Shown in pieces: positions 8,581 to 17,178 of a stretch of 64,000 nt of DNA. The position numbers and the translations under genes were made by a program. The DNA comes from Oceanispirochaeta crateris (GTDB lineage: Bacteria > Spirochaetota > Spirochaetia > DSM-2461). Position 1 is the first letter of the stretch. Each line of letters starts with the position of its first letter. The notes beneath the pieces are model-generated. The model did not search any database and had not been told where the DNA came from. It was given only the letters and a program-made list of their open reading frames with translations. Location: NCBI RefSeq assembly GCF_008329965.1, contig NZ_CP036150.1, positions 2,894,439-2,958,438 on the forward strand, given 5' to 3'.

Positions 8581-9411
8581 ATGGAATCAATTATCATCAC
8601 AGGCCTATCTTTGTTGACCGCCCTTCTTCTCTTACTTCTTCTCAGGAGCAAAAGACATTCAGGAGATCATGGAATGGTGCAGATGGGGAAAAGACTAGAG
8701 CAACTGGACCGGGTTGCCCGGCAGGTGGAGGAGATGAACAGTGTATTTCATTCACCGCGGCTGCGAGGTGGATTGGGAGAAACCCTTCTTGAGGATCTGA
8801 TCCGGAATAGACTTCCCCGTGAAAGCTATTCCTTCCAACACAGTTTCTCAGCTGGCCAGAGGGCGGATGCCGTGATTCGGCTAGGCCATTACAAAGTGGC
8901 TGTGGACGCCAAATTCCCTCTGGAGCAGCTAGGCGGCTTCTGGGATTCCTCCAACACGGAGCTCTCCAAATCTGTGAGAAAAATTTTCATAAACCATGGA
9001 ACTTCAATCGCTTCAAAGTATATCCTCCCCCGGGAAGGAACCATGCCTTTTGCACTGATGTACATCCCCTCGGAGAATCTTTACTACAGAGTCTTTGTTC
9101 TCGGTTCAGCCTCTTTGCAGGAAGAACTGCTGAATATGGGAGTCCTGCCCGTAGGACCTTCTTCTCTATTCGTCTACCTCCAGACAGTGGGCTACGGCTT
9201 CAGGGGATTCAGTTTTTCCTCCCGAAGCCGGGAATTGATGCATCTCATTTCCCAGATCCGGAAAGACTACGATGTTTTTAGCAGGCAGTTCAAAATGGCG
9301 GGAACCCATCTCAAGAACTTCCAGAATGCCTGGGAGGAGAGCGGAATCAAATTGTCCGATTTAGATGGAAATATCCGTCAACTGGATGAGTCGGCCCCCA
9401 GAGATTCTTAG
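8581..9411 (+). CDS. rmuC: RmuC family DNA recombination protein
   Basis: A 276-residue RmuC-domain protein. It has an N-terminal membrane helix (about residues 4-22), a short coiled stretch, then the RmuC nuclease-like fold beginning at SPRLRGGLGETLLEDLI, with VAVDAKFPLEQ, the conserved DAKFP motif. RmuC proteins limit inversions at short repeats and resemble restriction endonuclease folds. The protein is much shorter than E. coli RmuC because the long N-terminal coiled coil is reduced. It starts two bases after cobQ with GGGAG 8 bases upstream, so the two are probably co-transcribed. It ends in a 4-base convergent overlap with the aminopeptidase gene. Confidence 0.9.
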   Translation: MESIIITGLSLLTALLLLLLLRSKRHSGDHGMVQMGKRLEQLDRVARQVEEMNSVFHSPRLRGGLGETLLEDLIRNRLPRESYSFQHSFSAGQRADAVIRLGHYKVAVDAKFPLEQLGGFWDSSNTELSKSVRKIFINHGTSIASKYILPREGTMPFALMYIPSENLYYRVFVLGSASLQEELLNMGVLPVGPSSLFVYLQTVGYGFRGFSFSSRSRELMHLISQIRKDYDVFSRQFKMAGTHLKNFQNAWEESGIKLSDLDGNIRQLDESAPRDS

Positions 9412-10628
9412 GCGAGGACAAAACGTCCACTCCGAATCAGGGAAAAAGCCTTCCCCTCCCGGTCATAGCCGGTAACATTCAGGGAGGGAGAACCAATCAT
9501 GAAGTCTGTATGCAATAAGGAGGAATTACATCCATAAGACTTAAGAGTCTCTTCTCCTGTGGTTCCCGGAGGCAGTTCGAGACAAAAAGGATATCCTGCA
9601 CCCAGAGCAATATGACAGGATGCATTCTCATCATAGAGAATAGATCCAAAAATCAGACCGCTGGCAGCAATGGGGGATGTCTCATCCACTAGGGCGACCT
9701 CTCCCAAAGATCGGGCTCCCTCATCCATATCCAGAAACTGCTTCAGCACATCCTGACCTTTATCGGCCCCAAAATCGACAACTTTCCCTTCTTCAAAGCG
9801 AAACCAGGCTCCTTCGACAGGAGACTCCAGCACCTTGAGCGCCTTGGTGGTGCGAACGGTCCCATTACAGCGGGTAAAATCCGGAGTGGTGAAAACCTCC
9901 TCAGTGGGGAGATTATTAAAGACCATCCGTCCGTCTGGAAGAGAGCCTGGACCACCATGCCAGCGGCCAATACCGTTCAGTCCAATGATCAGATCCGTAC
10001 CCTCAGCCTCAAAATGAAGACGATCAAGCTTCATTTCATTCAGGATTTTACAACGATTCCAGAGGTCATGACCATGTTCTTCCCAGGCAAGAGCCGGATC
10101 TTCCCGATCCAGTCTGAGCACAGGTTTTAAAACGTCCCAGAGTTCCTCCGTAGTGGCTTTGTCACCCAGGACTTTTTTAGCCCATTGAGGCCCTGGCGCA
10201 CAGATGACACACCAGGAATGTTCTCCGTTCATCATGGAGGTGGAGACAAACCTCAAAGCCGTGCGGCTTGCCTTGGATAGGAGGCTGAGTTTATCCGAAT
10301 CAACATCACCCAGAACATCCTGTTCTTCAGTGCTGTCGATACGAATCCGCGCCCAGTCCTCGGAAAGCAACTGGTGCGCCTTCCCTATTTGATAATTGGG
10401 TATATATGTGAGTTCATCCCCGGACTGAGCCGCCAGACGTGCCTTGGTTATATAATTGTCCTGCACTGAGATTTCAACAAACCCGGCTCCCAGGGTATAG
10501 GCTTCGGTGGCCAGGGAACGAGCCAGGTCATAGTTCCCGGCGTTACAGCTGATAAGAAGGTTTTGGCCTTTTTTTAGATTAATACCTTTTTGAAGGACAA
10601 CCCGGGCATATTGTTCATAATTTATCAT
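9408..10628 (-). CDS. M29 family aminopeptidase
   Basis: A 406-residue member of the M29 metallo-aminopeptidase family (AmpS/PepS/thermophilic aminopeptidase T). Expected metal ligands are present in order: the Glu of PTEEVFTTPD, the Glu of LGEVALVDE, the His of SCHIALGAGYPF, and the His and Asp of HTDFMIGSP. The cytoplasmic enzyme removes N-terminal residues from peptides. The start at 10628 (MINYEQYARV) is favoured because the upstream ATG at 10643 overlaps its GGAGAG ribosome-binding site. The gene converges on rmuC with a 4-base overlap, leaving no room for a separate terminator. Confidence 0.9.
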   Translation of the reverse strand: MINYEQYARVVLQKGINLKKGQNLLISCNAGNYDLARSLATEAYTLGAGFVEISVQDNYITKARLAAQSGDELTYIPNYQIGKAHQLLSEDWARIRIDSTEEQDVLGDVDSDKLSLLSKASRTALRFVSTSMMNGEHSWCVICAPGPQWAKKVLGDKATTEELWDVLKPVLRLDREDPALAWEEHGHDLWNRCKILNEMKLDRLHFEAEGTDLIIGLNGIGRWHGGPGSLPDGRMVFNNLPTEEVFTTPDFTRCNGTVRTTKALKVLESPVEGAWFRFEEGKVVDFGADKGQDVLKQFLDMDEGARSLGEVALVDETSPIAASGLIFGSILYDENASCHIALGAGYPFCLELPPGTTGEETLKSYGCNSSLLHTDFMIGSPSLNVTGYDREGKAFSLIRSGRFVLA

Positions 10629-10716
10629 AATTTCTCTCCGCATTTATTCTAGTTTTTCCATTATCTGCGGATTTTATGAAAACTGCCAAGTCATGAAAAC
10701 CGAAATAAGATAGATT

Positions 10717-11751
10717 TCACTCATTAGATTCACTTCCTAGAAAAAGAATGAGTGGGAAATGATCAGAATAACCCTTTAATCGCCAGCTTTCCCAACCGGC
10801 AGGACGCCCCAGTTCGTCACTCATAAAAGGGAGAGCCATACAGGAACTGTGGAGATACTCAAGACCTTGTTGATCCACCAGCCCCCTATCCAGAAAAAAA
10901 TGATCCAGTTTCATCCATCTATTTTGAAAAAAATAACTGCCTTCGCTCTCCATACCCTTCCAGGGAGAATAAAGGACCGTTTTATCCGTAGACAGAAATG
11001 TATCAGCAGGTTCCAGGCTTATATACAGGCAGTCTGTCCAGGAAACATTCTGAATTTCCTCCACAGGGATTTGGGCCGTCTGGACTCCACCTGCTCTGAA
11101 ATCTTCCCAGGAACCGTTCAAATCCCCTGCTACAACCAGGTTCGTGTACCCTTGATTTCTCAGTTCCACGATCCTTTTGGAGAGAACCCCAGCCGCCCTG
11201 ATTCTGGCAGTTTCTGTTGCGGCCTGCCCACCGGCTCTGGACTTCCAATGATTATTAAAGAGGATCAGCGTTTCAGATCCCATTCTGAAATGGATTTCAA
11301 CAACAGGCCGGAGCTGTCTTTTACCATACAACCCGGGGAAATGGAGGTGGACCTCTTCTGGAGTATAACAGGATAAAATACCGCAGCAGATAGCGGACTC
11401 TCGATCATCCCAGGCATCGATAAAGCTGTAATATCCGTCCAGATAATCTTCATTGAGGACTTCAAGAATTTCCCGATTCTCGACTTCCTGTAAAAGGATG
11501 ATATCCGGAAGTTCAGGTTCTGCGGAGAGAAGAACTTCCTTTAGATTTTCAAGCTTGATCCTCATAGAATTCTCATCCCAGTCAGACAGTTGGGGGTCAT
11601 ATTCTTCGTACTCCACACCACTGGACTGATCATCAAAGAGATTTTGAACATTCCAGGTCATGACTGATAACGAATCAACCATATCCTCTTCCGGAATAAG
11701 GCAAGAGATGAAGAGAAGGACAGTTTGAATACAAAGAACCCAGACCTTCAT
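10717..11751 (-). CDS. Endonuclease/exonuclease/phosphatase-fold lipoprotein
   Basis: A 344-residue protein with a short signal ending in a lipobox-like LLFISC (Cys16-17 region) and an endonuclease/exonuclease/phosphatase domain. Motifs in order: TWNVQNLFDD, ILLQEVEN (metal-binding Glu), NHWKSRAGG, VVAGDLNGSW (Asp and Asn) and YSDHFPLILF (catalytic Asp-His). All catalytic positions are kept, so it should be an active phosphodiesterase or nuclease tethered outside the inner membrane. The start has a perfect AAGGAG site 6 bases upstream. It lies downstream of clpP but is separated from it by a strong terminator. Substrate (extracellular DNA, phospholipid, nucleotide) cannot be told from sequence. 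Confidence 0.88.
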   Translation of the reverse strand: MKVWVLCIQTVLLFISCLIPEEDMVDSLSVMTWNVQNLFDDQSSGVEYEEYDPQLSDWDENSMRIKLENLKEVLLSAEPELPDIILLQEVENREILEVLNEDYLDGYYSFIDAWDDRESAICCGILSCYTPEEVHLHFPGLYGKRQLRPVVEIHFRMGSETLILFNNHWKSRAGGQAATETARIRAAGVLSKRIVELRNQGYTNLVVAGDLNGSWEDFRAGGVQTAQIPVEEIQNVSWTDCLYISLEPADTFLSTDKTVLYSPWKGMESEGSYFFQNRWMKLDHFFLDRGLVDQQGLEYLHSSCMALPFMSDELGRPAGWESWRLKGYSDHFPLILFLGSESNE

Positions 11752-11801
11752 GTGAAACTCCTTGTCTAAGGAAATGACATCAGGAATGGATCTCTGAATT
11801 C

Positions 11802-11830
11802 AAAAAACCGGCTTATAAAGCCGGTTTTTT
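11802..11830 (-). terminator. Intrinsic terminator after clpP
   Basis: A near-symmetrical hairpin with stem AACCGGCTT/AAGCCGGTT around a 3-base loop, flanked by A-tract and T-tract, so it could work in both directions. It lies 25 bases beyond the clpP stop and 51 bases before the start of the next minus-strand gene, separating the two transcription units. Confidence 0.85.
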
Positions 11831-11855
11831 ATAAAAGTGGAGATTCAAAAGGCCT

Positions 11856-12464
11856 TTAGGATTTTTCGATTTTCTCCAACTCTGTTCGTTTACTGATAAT
11901 AGCAGAAACCAACTTGTATTCCTTTGCTTCTGAAGCGTTCATCCAGCAGTCCCTGTCAGTATCTTCGCTGACTTTCACCTCATCGATTCCTGTTTCTTCT
12001 GCAATGAGTTTATTGATCTTCACTCTGAGTTTTTCCAATTCATTGGCATGAATTTCAATTTCTGTAGCCACTCCCCTTATTCCACTCAAGGGTTGATGAA
12101 TCAGATAGTGAGAGTTAGGAAGGGCAATTCTTTTATCCAAAGGCGCCGCCAATAGAATAAGAGAACCCGCACTGGCCACCAGGCCCATTCCGATAGTATA
12201 CACATCGGGTTTGATAAAACGGATCATATCATAGATGGCAAAACCTGCATCGGCATCTCCTCCGGGAGAGTCAATAAATACTTTGATGGGATCATCACTA
12301 TCCGCTTCGAGCAGCAGGAGCTGTTTGATCACTTTTTCTGCCAGTTCCTTATTAATCTCTCCAGAAAGGAGTATGGTTCTGGTTTTAAGCATTTTCTGGG
12401 ATAGGGCTTCCTGTTCACCTTCGGATTTCTGTTCCTTACCCTCTTCCTCCAGACGTCTGATCAT
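11856..12464 (-). CDS. clpP: ATP-dependent Clp protease proteolytic subunit
   Basis: A 202-residue ClpP serine protease. The catalytic triad is visible: Ser98 in GLVASAGS, His123 in YLIHQP and Asp172 in DTDRDCWM. The glycine-rich FIDSPGGDADAG substrate-binding strand is present. The extra N-terminus (about 25 charged residues, MIRRLEEEGKEQKSEGEQEA) is longer than the usual propeptide and is rich in Glu and Lys. An AAGGAG site lies 8 bases before the ATG. No clpX or clpA gene is adjacent, so it may be a second ClpP paralogue. It is divergent from era and ends at a strong terminator. Confidence 0.93.
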   Translation of the reverse strand: MIRRLEEEGKEQKSEGEQEALSQKMLKTRTILLSGEINKELAEKVIKQLLLLEADSDDPIKVFIDSPGGDADAGFAIYDMIRFIKPDVYTIGMGLVASAGSLILLAAPLDKRIALPNSHYLIHQPLSGIRGVATEIEIHANELEKLRVKINKLIAEETGIDEVKVSEDTDRDCWMNASEAKEYKLVSAIISKRTELEKIEKS

Positions 12465-12571
12465 TGTATAGTCTCCTTAATAGCTTTGCATCGGCGGGAT
12501 TATTTCCCGGTCTTCATCAAAATATATTCAAAAAGTCAGGAAAAGGCAATTTCTCCTGCAAGGAAAGAGAC

Positions 12572-13444
12572 ATGAAATCAGCATTTGTTGCCATAATAGG
12601 CCGTCCCTCTGCTGGAAAATCAACCCTCCTCAACGCCCTTTGCAGGGAAAAGGTTTCCATTACAGCTAATGTTCCCCAGACGACCCGTAATAAAATCAGG
12701 GGGATTGTAACGGAGGAAGAAGGACAGCTTGTCTTTATAGACACTCCCGGAATTCACCATTCTGAAAAAAAGTTTAATCAGTATCTGAAAGATGTCGTGT
12801 ACTCCTCCCTGGAAGAGGCGGACATGGTTCTTTATGTGGTTGACTCGACCCGTCCCCCGGGAAGTGAGGAGCAGGAAGTCATTTCACTGCTGAATAAGCA
12901 GTCTGAAAAACCTGTTCTTCTGGTTCTCAACAAGGTGGACCAAAAGGGAAACTACAAGTCGGAAATCCGAGGACTCATGACCACCAATGTCCATCCAAAA
13001 GCACTGATGGAAACCTCCGCCCTCAACGGGCTTGGAGTGGATGCTCTGAGAGACCGCCTGATAGAACTGGCCCCCGAGGGTGAGCTCATGTATCCCGAGG
13101 AATTCTATACAGACCAGGAACCGGAATTCCGAATAGCTGAAATTATAAGAGAGAAGGCTATTTCCCAGACCAGCCAGGAAATTCCCCATGCCCTATACGT
13201 TGAAATAGCCGATACGGAAATGAAAGGGAATGAACTTTGGGTCCGTGCCTTTTTAACTGTTGAAAGCGAATCTCAAGTAGGCATTGTCGTAGGAAAAGAA
13301 GGGAAAAGAATCAAATGGATTCGCATAGCCTCATTGAAAGAATTCAGAAAGATCTTCGACTATAAGGTCCGTCTTGATCTGAGGGTCAAGGTAAATCCCC
13401 GCTGGAGAAGGAAGGACTACCTCCTCAAAGGCATGCTCAAATAA
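12572..13444 (+). CDS. era: GTPase Era
   Basis: A 290-residue Era GTPase, needed for 16S rRNA maturation and 30S assembly. G1 is GRPSAGKS (10-17), G2 sits in the switch QTTRNKIRG, G3 is DTPG, G4 is NKVD. The C-terminal KH RNA-binding domain contains VGIVVGKEGKRIKWI. The start at 12572 is preferred: an earlier in-frame ATG at 12464 would overlap the clpP start and add an atypical 36-residue extension, while GGAAAGAG precedes 12572 and gives a normal Era N-terminus. It converges on lysS with an 83-base gap. Confidence 0.95.
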   Translation: MKSAFVAIIGRPSAGKSTLLNALCREKVSITANVPQTTRNKIRGIVTEEEGQLVFIDTPGIHHSEKKFNQYLKDVVYSSLEEADMVLYVVDSTRPPGSEEQEVISLLNKQSEKPVLLVLNKVDQKGNYKSEIRGLMTTNVHPKALMETSALNGLGVDALRDRLIELAPEGELMYPEEFYTDQEPEFRIAEIIREKAISQTSQEIPHALYVEIADTEMKGNELWVRAFLTVESESQVGIVVGKEGKRIKWIRIASLKEFRKIFDYKVRLDLRVKVNPRWRRKDYLLKGMLK

Positions 13445-13489
13445 CTCTCCCTCAGGGCAATTGAATCTGCCCGTCAAGGGAATATTACA

Positions 13490-13524
13490 GAAGGATCGCC
13501 TTCACTTTGGGATGACGATCCTTC
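13490..13524. terminator. Possible bidirectional terminator between era and lysS
   Basis: Inverted repeat GAAGGATCG / CGATCCTTC separated by 17 bases, in the gap between the two convergent genes. There is no clear T-run on either side, so termination efficiency is uncertain. Confidence 0.4.
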
Positions 13525-13527
13525 CGT

Positions 13528-15117
13528 TCAATACAGCTTTAGCAGGGATAAGACTTTCTCTTTACCCAGGGTGTAGAGAAAACTGATCAGTCGGGGACCT
13601 TTTTCCTTGGAAATAAGTGTCTGATACACTGCAGTGAAAAAATCTGCCGATTCCAGTTCCAGTTCCTTCATCATATCGTAAACCTTGGTTCCAAACTCTT
13701 TTTCTTCCATAGATTCCAGGTTTTCCTCAACGAGGACAGCCAGTCTTCTAACAGCCGTAAGGTTCTTTTCATCCAGCTCAATGGGACCCTCTTCGGGAGT
13801 TCTCAAAGAGTACCGGAAATCTTCAGGAGCAAATTCCTTCACCCAGACCCAGGCACAGGCACAGCGTTGACGGAACCGAGCTTCCTGAGAGCTATCAAGG
13901 TCTTTCAATGAAGCCACAACCGCATCAATATCTCCGGAATGTACCTGAAGGAGATTACAAAGGTGGCGAATCTGCATCTGATAGGGCATCGTTTCCGGTA
14001 CCTCGCCCACCTGGGAGAGCTCATAGATGCGAGCCTGTTTTTCCCAATTTTTCAGAGCCTTTGGAGTTTCTGGTTTGCTAAAATAGGTACGCTCGCATTT
14101 GTCGTAATCTTCATAGATTTTCAAAACATCCAAATCAAAACTGATGGCAAATTCCGTATTGGGTCTTGTTCCGGCAAAGAGGTAGCGGATAATTTCGGGT
14201 TGGTATACTTCAAGAACATCCGAGAGAGAGATGACTTCACCGGTGGATGAAGAGATTTTACCACCCCGGCCCTTGATCCGGATAAAATCATATTGAAATG
14301 TAACAGGCGGTTCGTGATCATACACTTCTTTCCCGGTTTTTTTGGCGGTGTCAAAAGATCCGCCTTCGGAGTGGTGATCTTTACCGGCAGGTTCAAAATC
14401 CACATCTTCCTGTTTCCACCTCATGGGCCAATCAATTCGCCAGGGGAGTTTAACCGCTGCTGTTGTTCTAAGGTCCACAGTCTCTTTGTGACCGCATTCA
14501 CACTCAAAAGAAACTCCGTAATCCCCATCCCATCCGGTTACTTTTGTGGTATCCCGATCACAGGCTGTACAGAATACCGAAACAGGCATCCAGTCGGCCG
14601 GAAGATCGCTCGTCCGGCTCTCATTGAGTTGGCGACGGATATCATCCTGATGCACCAGGGCCTTCCTGATACCCTCAGCATATTCGGAGTTTCGATAACG
14701 TTTCGCTTGATATATATATTCAGGAAAGACTCCCACAGTTGGGAGGAGGGCTTCCAAATTCTTCTCATTGGCCGCAGCATAACTTTCTTCATTTCCCAGA
14801 ACATCTGGTACCAGGGTAATGGGTTTTCGCAGATAGCTGGTCAATAGTTCCTGCTCAGGCATATTCTTTGGAACTTTTCTGAATACATCGTAGTCATCCC
14901 AGGAATAAATAAACCGGACTTTTTCGCCTTTATCTCTCAATGCGCGGACAACCAGTTCAACAGAGATGATCTCCCGGAAGTTTCCAATATGAACAGTTCC
15001 GGAGGGTGTGATTCCTGAGGCGCAGGTATAGTGTTCCTTCTTTCCTCTTTCCCGGATAATTTTATCGGCGGTGATATCCGCCCAGTGTGTTGACTTTTTT
15101 TTTGTATCATTACTCAT
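13528..15117 (-). CDS. lysK: Class I lysyl-tRNA synthetase
   Basis: A 529-residue class I LysRS, the archaeal-type enzyme also found in spirochaetes and some alpha-proteobacteria in place of class II LysS. The Rossmann-fold signature HIGH is HIGN (43-46) and the KMSKS loop is KISSS (around residue 285). A zinc-like cluster CTACDRD...CECGHKE occurs between them. The C-terminal alpha-helical anticodon-binding part is complete. The start is ATG 15117 (MSNDTKK). There is no Shine-Dalgarno sequence; a TATAAT box ends only 8 bases upstream, so the mRNA may be leaderless. The gene is monocistronic and converges on era. Confidence 0.97.
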   Translation of the reverse strand: MSNDTKKKSTHWADITADKIIRERGKKEHYTCASGITPSGTVHIGNFREIISVELVVRALRDKGEKVRFIYSWDDYDVFRKVPKNMPEQELLTSYLRKPITLVPDVLGNEESYAAANEKNLEALLPTVGVFPEYIYQAKRYRNSEYAEGIRKALVHQDDIRRQLNESRTSDLPADWMPVSVFCTACDRDTTKVTGWDGDYGVSFECECGHKETVDLRTTAAVKLPWRIDWPMRWKQEDVDFEPAGKDHHSEGGSFDTAKKTGKEVYDHEPPVTFQYDFIRIKGRGGKISSSTGEVISLSDVLEVYQPEIIRYLFAGTRPNTEFAISFDLDVLKIYEDYDKCERTYFSKPETPKALKNWEKQARIYELSQVGEVPETMPYQMQIRHLCNLLQVHSGDIDAVVASLKDLDSSQEARFRQRCACAWVWVKEFAPEDFRYSLRTPEEGPIELDEKNLTAVRRLAVLVEENLESMEEKEFGTKVYDMMKELELESADFFTAVYQTLISKEKGPRLISFLYTLGKEKVLSLLKLY

Positions 15118-15125
15118 GGGCAGGA

Positions 15126-15155
15126 ATTATACACAAGGGTCCGACCCCATGGCAA
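15126..15155 (-). promoter_or_regulatory. Probable promoter of lysK giving a leaderless mRNA
   Basis: Minus-strand -35 TTGCCA and -10 TATAAT separated by 18 bases. The -10 ends 8 bases before the start codon, so transcription should begin at or within one or two bases of the ATG, with no ribosome-binding site. Confidence 0.6.
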
Positions 15156-15159
15156 CACA

Positions 15160-15188
15160 GGATGTCCCTCCATTTCGGAAGGACATCC
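15160..15188. terminator. Hairpin between the small secreted-protein gene and lysK
   Basis: Perfect stem GGATGTCC/GGACATCC with extra TCC/GGA pairs inside. The plus strand continues with ATTTTT; the minus strand has no T-run. It lies just upstream of the lysK promoter and may end the upstream minus-strand transcript, but polarity is not clean. Confidence 0.45.
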
Positions 15189-15262
15189 ATTTTTAGACAT
15201 ATTTTGAACTTATTTTTCACTCTCAGTGAATAAGATCCCTTCAGATTGCCTGAAACTGAAGA

Positions 15263-15793
15263 TTACCAGTTGCCTCTCCCTGATTTTCCATGGTGCCTGT
15301 CTCTTCCACCGGCCCGTCCCATGTCCAGAGTGAATGTTTCTCCATCAATATCCGCGCTAAGGACATGGAGAAAAACAGATTCTGTCTTATTTCCCCAGCG
15401 ATCTGTAGGCATGTCATACCCCTTGACCTTAATGGTTTCTCCGCCTTCCAAATCGACTTCGGCGATTGCAAATGGAGGAATCATCAGGAAGACCTTCCCA
15501 TCTTCTGTTTCAAGATAGGGCATGGTACCTTCCTCCAGAACAAGAGTCCCTTCGGCACTGATCTCTTCCGGTGTTATAGGATTTCCCTCTTCATCGAACC
15601 AGACCATTCCTCCCCGCCGCTGAGGTCCATCTTGATCCTGCCAATCCCGTCCTCTAAATTCCCGAGTATCATTCCGGTTTTCCATTCTGGGGCCTCTTTC
15701 ATAGTACTCATTGTCATCCTCTTTATTACCAGATGCAAATACCGCTGCTGAGCTAACCAGAACCAGTGCCGCTACCATAACTTTCTTTTTCAT
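15263..15793 (-). CDS. Small secreted protein of unknown function
   Basis: A 176-residue protein with a signal peptide (MKKKVMVAALVLVSSAAVFA) ending in SGNKEDD, a junction common in spirochaetal exported proteins. The mature N-terminus (about 25-65) is rich in Arg, Asp, Glu and Gln. The middle (about 60-120) contains WFDEEGNPITPEEIS and hydrophobic IPPFAIAEVDL strands, suggesting small beta domains, and the tail is RGGRDRHHGKSGRGNW, a His/Arg/Gly-rich end that could bind metal or polyanions. A CTCC-type (GGAG) site precedes the ATG. No family is recognised. It sits alone between lysK and rlpA. Confidence 0.7.
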   Translation of the reverse strand: MKKKVMVAALVLVSSAAVFASGNKEDDNEYYERGPRMENRNDTREFRGRDWQDQDGPQRRGGMVWFDEEGNPITPEEISAEGTLVLEEGTMPYLETEDGKVFLMIPPFAIAEVDLEGGETIKVKGYDMPTDRWGNKTESVFLHVLSADIDGETFTLDMGRAGGRDRHHGKSGRGNW

Positions 15794-15944
15794 ACATAAC
15801 CTCCGTTGGTTTTCTTTTTTCTAACTTGATGATTGAAATATAAAACCCTCGTATGAACCAAATATGAATGAGCTGTAGTAAGAGTTTAAACAGAATGCAA
15901 GGGAATCATTGAAGCAAACCCCCTACTCTGCCGATAGAGGAATC

Positions 15945-16529
15945 ATGAAGAAATTGATGATCTTGTCCCTCATATTGCTATTGACCGAAGTGGTTACCCT
16001 GACAGCCTATGAAGAGGAAGGCATAGCCTCCTGGTACGGAGGTAAATTTCATGGCAGATTAACCGCCAATGGTGAAACTTTTAACACCCACGAATTGACA
16101 GCGGCTCATAAACAGCTACCCTTCAATACGGTGGCGACAGTGACCAATATTTCTAACGGTAAGAGTGTTGTAGTTCGTATCAACGACCGAGGACCCTTTG
16201 TGGAAGGAAGAACGATAGATCTCTCCTATGCCGCCGCAGTGGAACTGGATATGATTAAGACCGGAACAGCTCCCGTCATCCTCCATGTGGAAGATATGGA
16301 CGAACTGGAGATCCTTTTTTCAATTCAGGTCGGTGCCTACAGGAATTTGGAAAATGCCACGGCTATGAAGCGGAAGCTGGAAGCCAACGGGTTTTCTCCC
16401 CAAGCCAAACTCAACAACAAGGGGGTCACCCGTATCATTCTGACGGATATTCCCGAAGAAGAGACCATGGTCTATGCCCAGAAACTGGAGCAATTGGGGA
16501 TTAATAACATACTGATCAAACAGAATTGA
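15945..16529 (+). CDS. rlpA: RlpA-like protein with SPOR domain
   Basis: A 194-residue exported protein: signal peptide (about 1-22), RlpA double-psi beta-barrel ([19 protein letters not shown] through NDRGPF and RTIDLSYAA, about 25-110) and a C-terminal SPOR domain ([20 protein letters not shown], about 122-194). RlpA proteins are septal lytic transglycosylases that cut peptidoglycan lacking stem peptides, and SPOR binds such glycans. The barrel's NDRGPF motif is intact. The start at 15945 follows AGAGG; a TTG at 15909 would only add residues before the signal. The next gene starts 2 bases beyond its stop. Confidence 0.92.
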   Translation: MKKLMILSLILLLTEVVTLTAYEEEGIASWYGGKFHGRLTANGETFNTHELTAAHKQLPFNTVATVTNISNGKSVVVRINDRGPFVEGRTIDLSYAAAVELDMIKTGTAPVILHVEDMDELEILFSIQVGAYRNLENATAMKRKLEANGFSPQAKLNNKGVTRIILTDIPEEETMVYAQKLEQLGINNILIKQN

Positions 16530-16531
16530 AG

Positions 16532-17167
16532 ATGTCCCGCAGATACAGATACTTTTTCTATTTTCTTTTATTAGCCCTTGCGTCCAGACTCTTTGGTTCG
16601 GGTCAAGAAGAGAAAAATCTGGATATGTCTTGGATGGGACAGACAGAACGTTGGGCGGAAAAGAGCCTTGGAGACAGTCCATCCCTTACCATTGGAACAC
16701 ACGGATGCGCCCTCACATCGGCAGCGATGGTCCTCCAATATTATGGAATCAAGACAAATCCCTCAAAGCTCAACAACTGGCTTCTGAAGAACAATGGATA
16801 TGAAAAGGGCTGGGATGATGAGGATGGCGACTACCTGGGAAGAGTCAGAATGAACTGGGAAGTTCCTGTCCTGGGTTTTGATGAAATACAAGAATTCAAA
16901 CGGTATGACTTTCGGTCTGAATCTGCAGATCTTCCACTGATCAGGTCCTATATTGATAAGGGATTCCCTGTGATTGCCGAGGTGTTAAGACCCGGGAACA
17001 TTCCCCATTTTATTGTCCTGACCGGCTATAAAGGAGAAGAGTTCCTGATCAAAGATCCTTTGAATCGAAAAACAAAAACCCTGGGAGAAGGTTATAATAT
17101 TTCGGATGAATACGGTAGTGGCGCCGGACGAAACATTTATGGTATCCGGGTATTCATTCCTCAATAA
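16532..17167 (+). CDS. Secreted C39-like peptidase-fold protein
   Basis: A 211-residue exported protein. After a signal peptide (MSRRYRYFFYFLLLALASRL) and the junction FGSGQEEKN comes a papain-like C39 fold: THGCALTSAAMVLQYYG carries the predicted nucleophile Cys, IPHFIVLTGY the His, and FLIKDPL the Asp (peptidase_C39_2 style). Such proteins are double-Gly-type or cell-wall cysteine peptidases, or inactive relatives; here all three catalytic positions look present. It directly follows rlpA, so both may act on the envelope. No strong Shine-Dalgarno is visible before the ATG, consistent with coupling to rlpA. Confidence 0.8.
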   Translation: MSRRYRYFFYFLLLALASRLFGSGQEEKNLDMSWMGQTERWAEKSLGDSPSLTIGTHGCALTSAAMVLQYYGIKTNPSKLNNWLLKNNGYEKGWDDEDGDYLGRVRMNWEVPVLGFDEIQEFKRYDFRSESADLPLIRSYIDKGFPVIAEVLRPGNIPHFIVLTGYKGEEFLIKDPLNRKTKTLGEGYNISDEYGSGAGRNIYGIRVFIPQ

Positions 17168-17178
17168 GACTCTGGGAT

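Noticed and set aside
12464-12571. Longer Era start at 12464
   Set aside because: It would overlap the clpP start and add 36 atypical residues; the ATG at 12572 has a better ribosome site and gives a normal Era N-terminus.
14293-14847. 184-codon open frame on the plus strand opposite lysK
   Set aside because: It lies fully inside a certain gene, has no ribosome site and no recognisable domain; it mirrors the codon structure of lysK.
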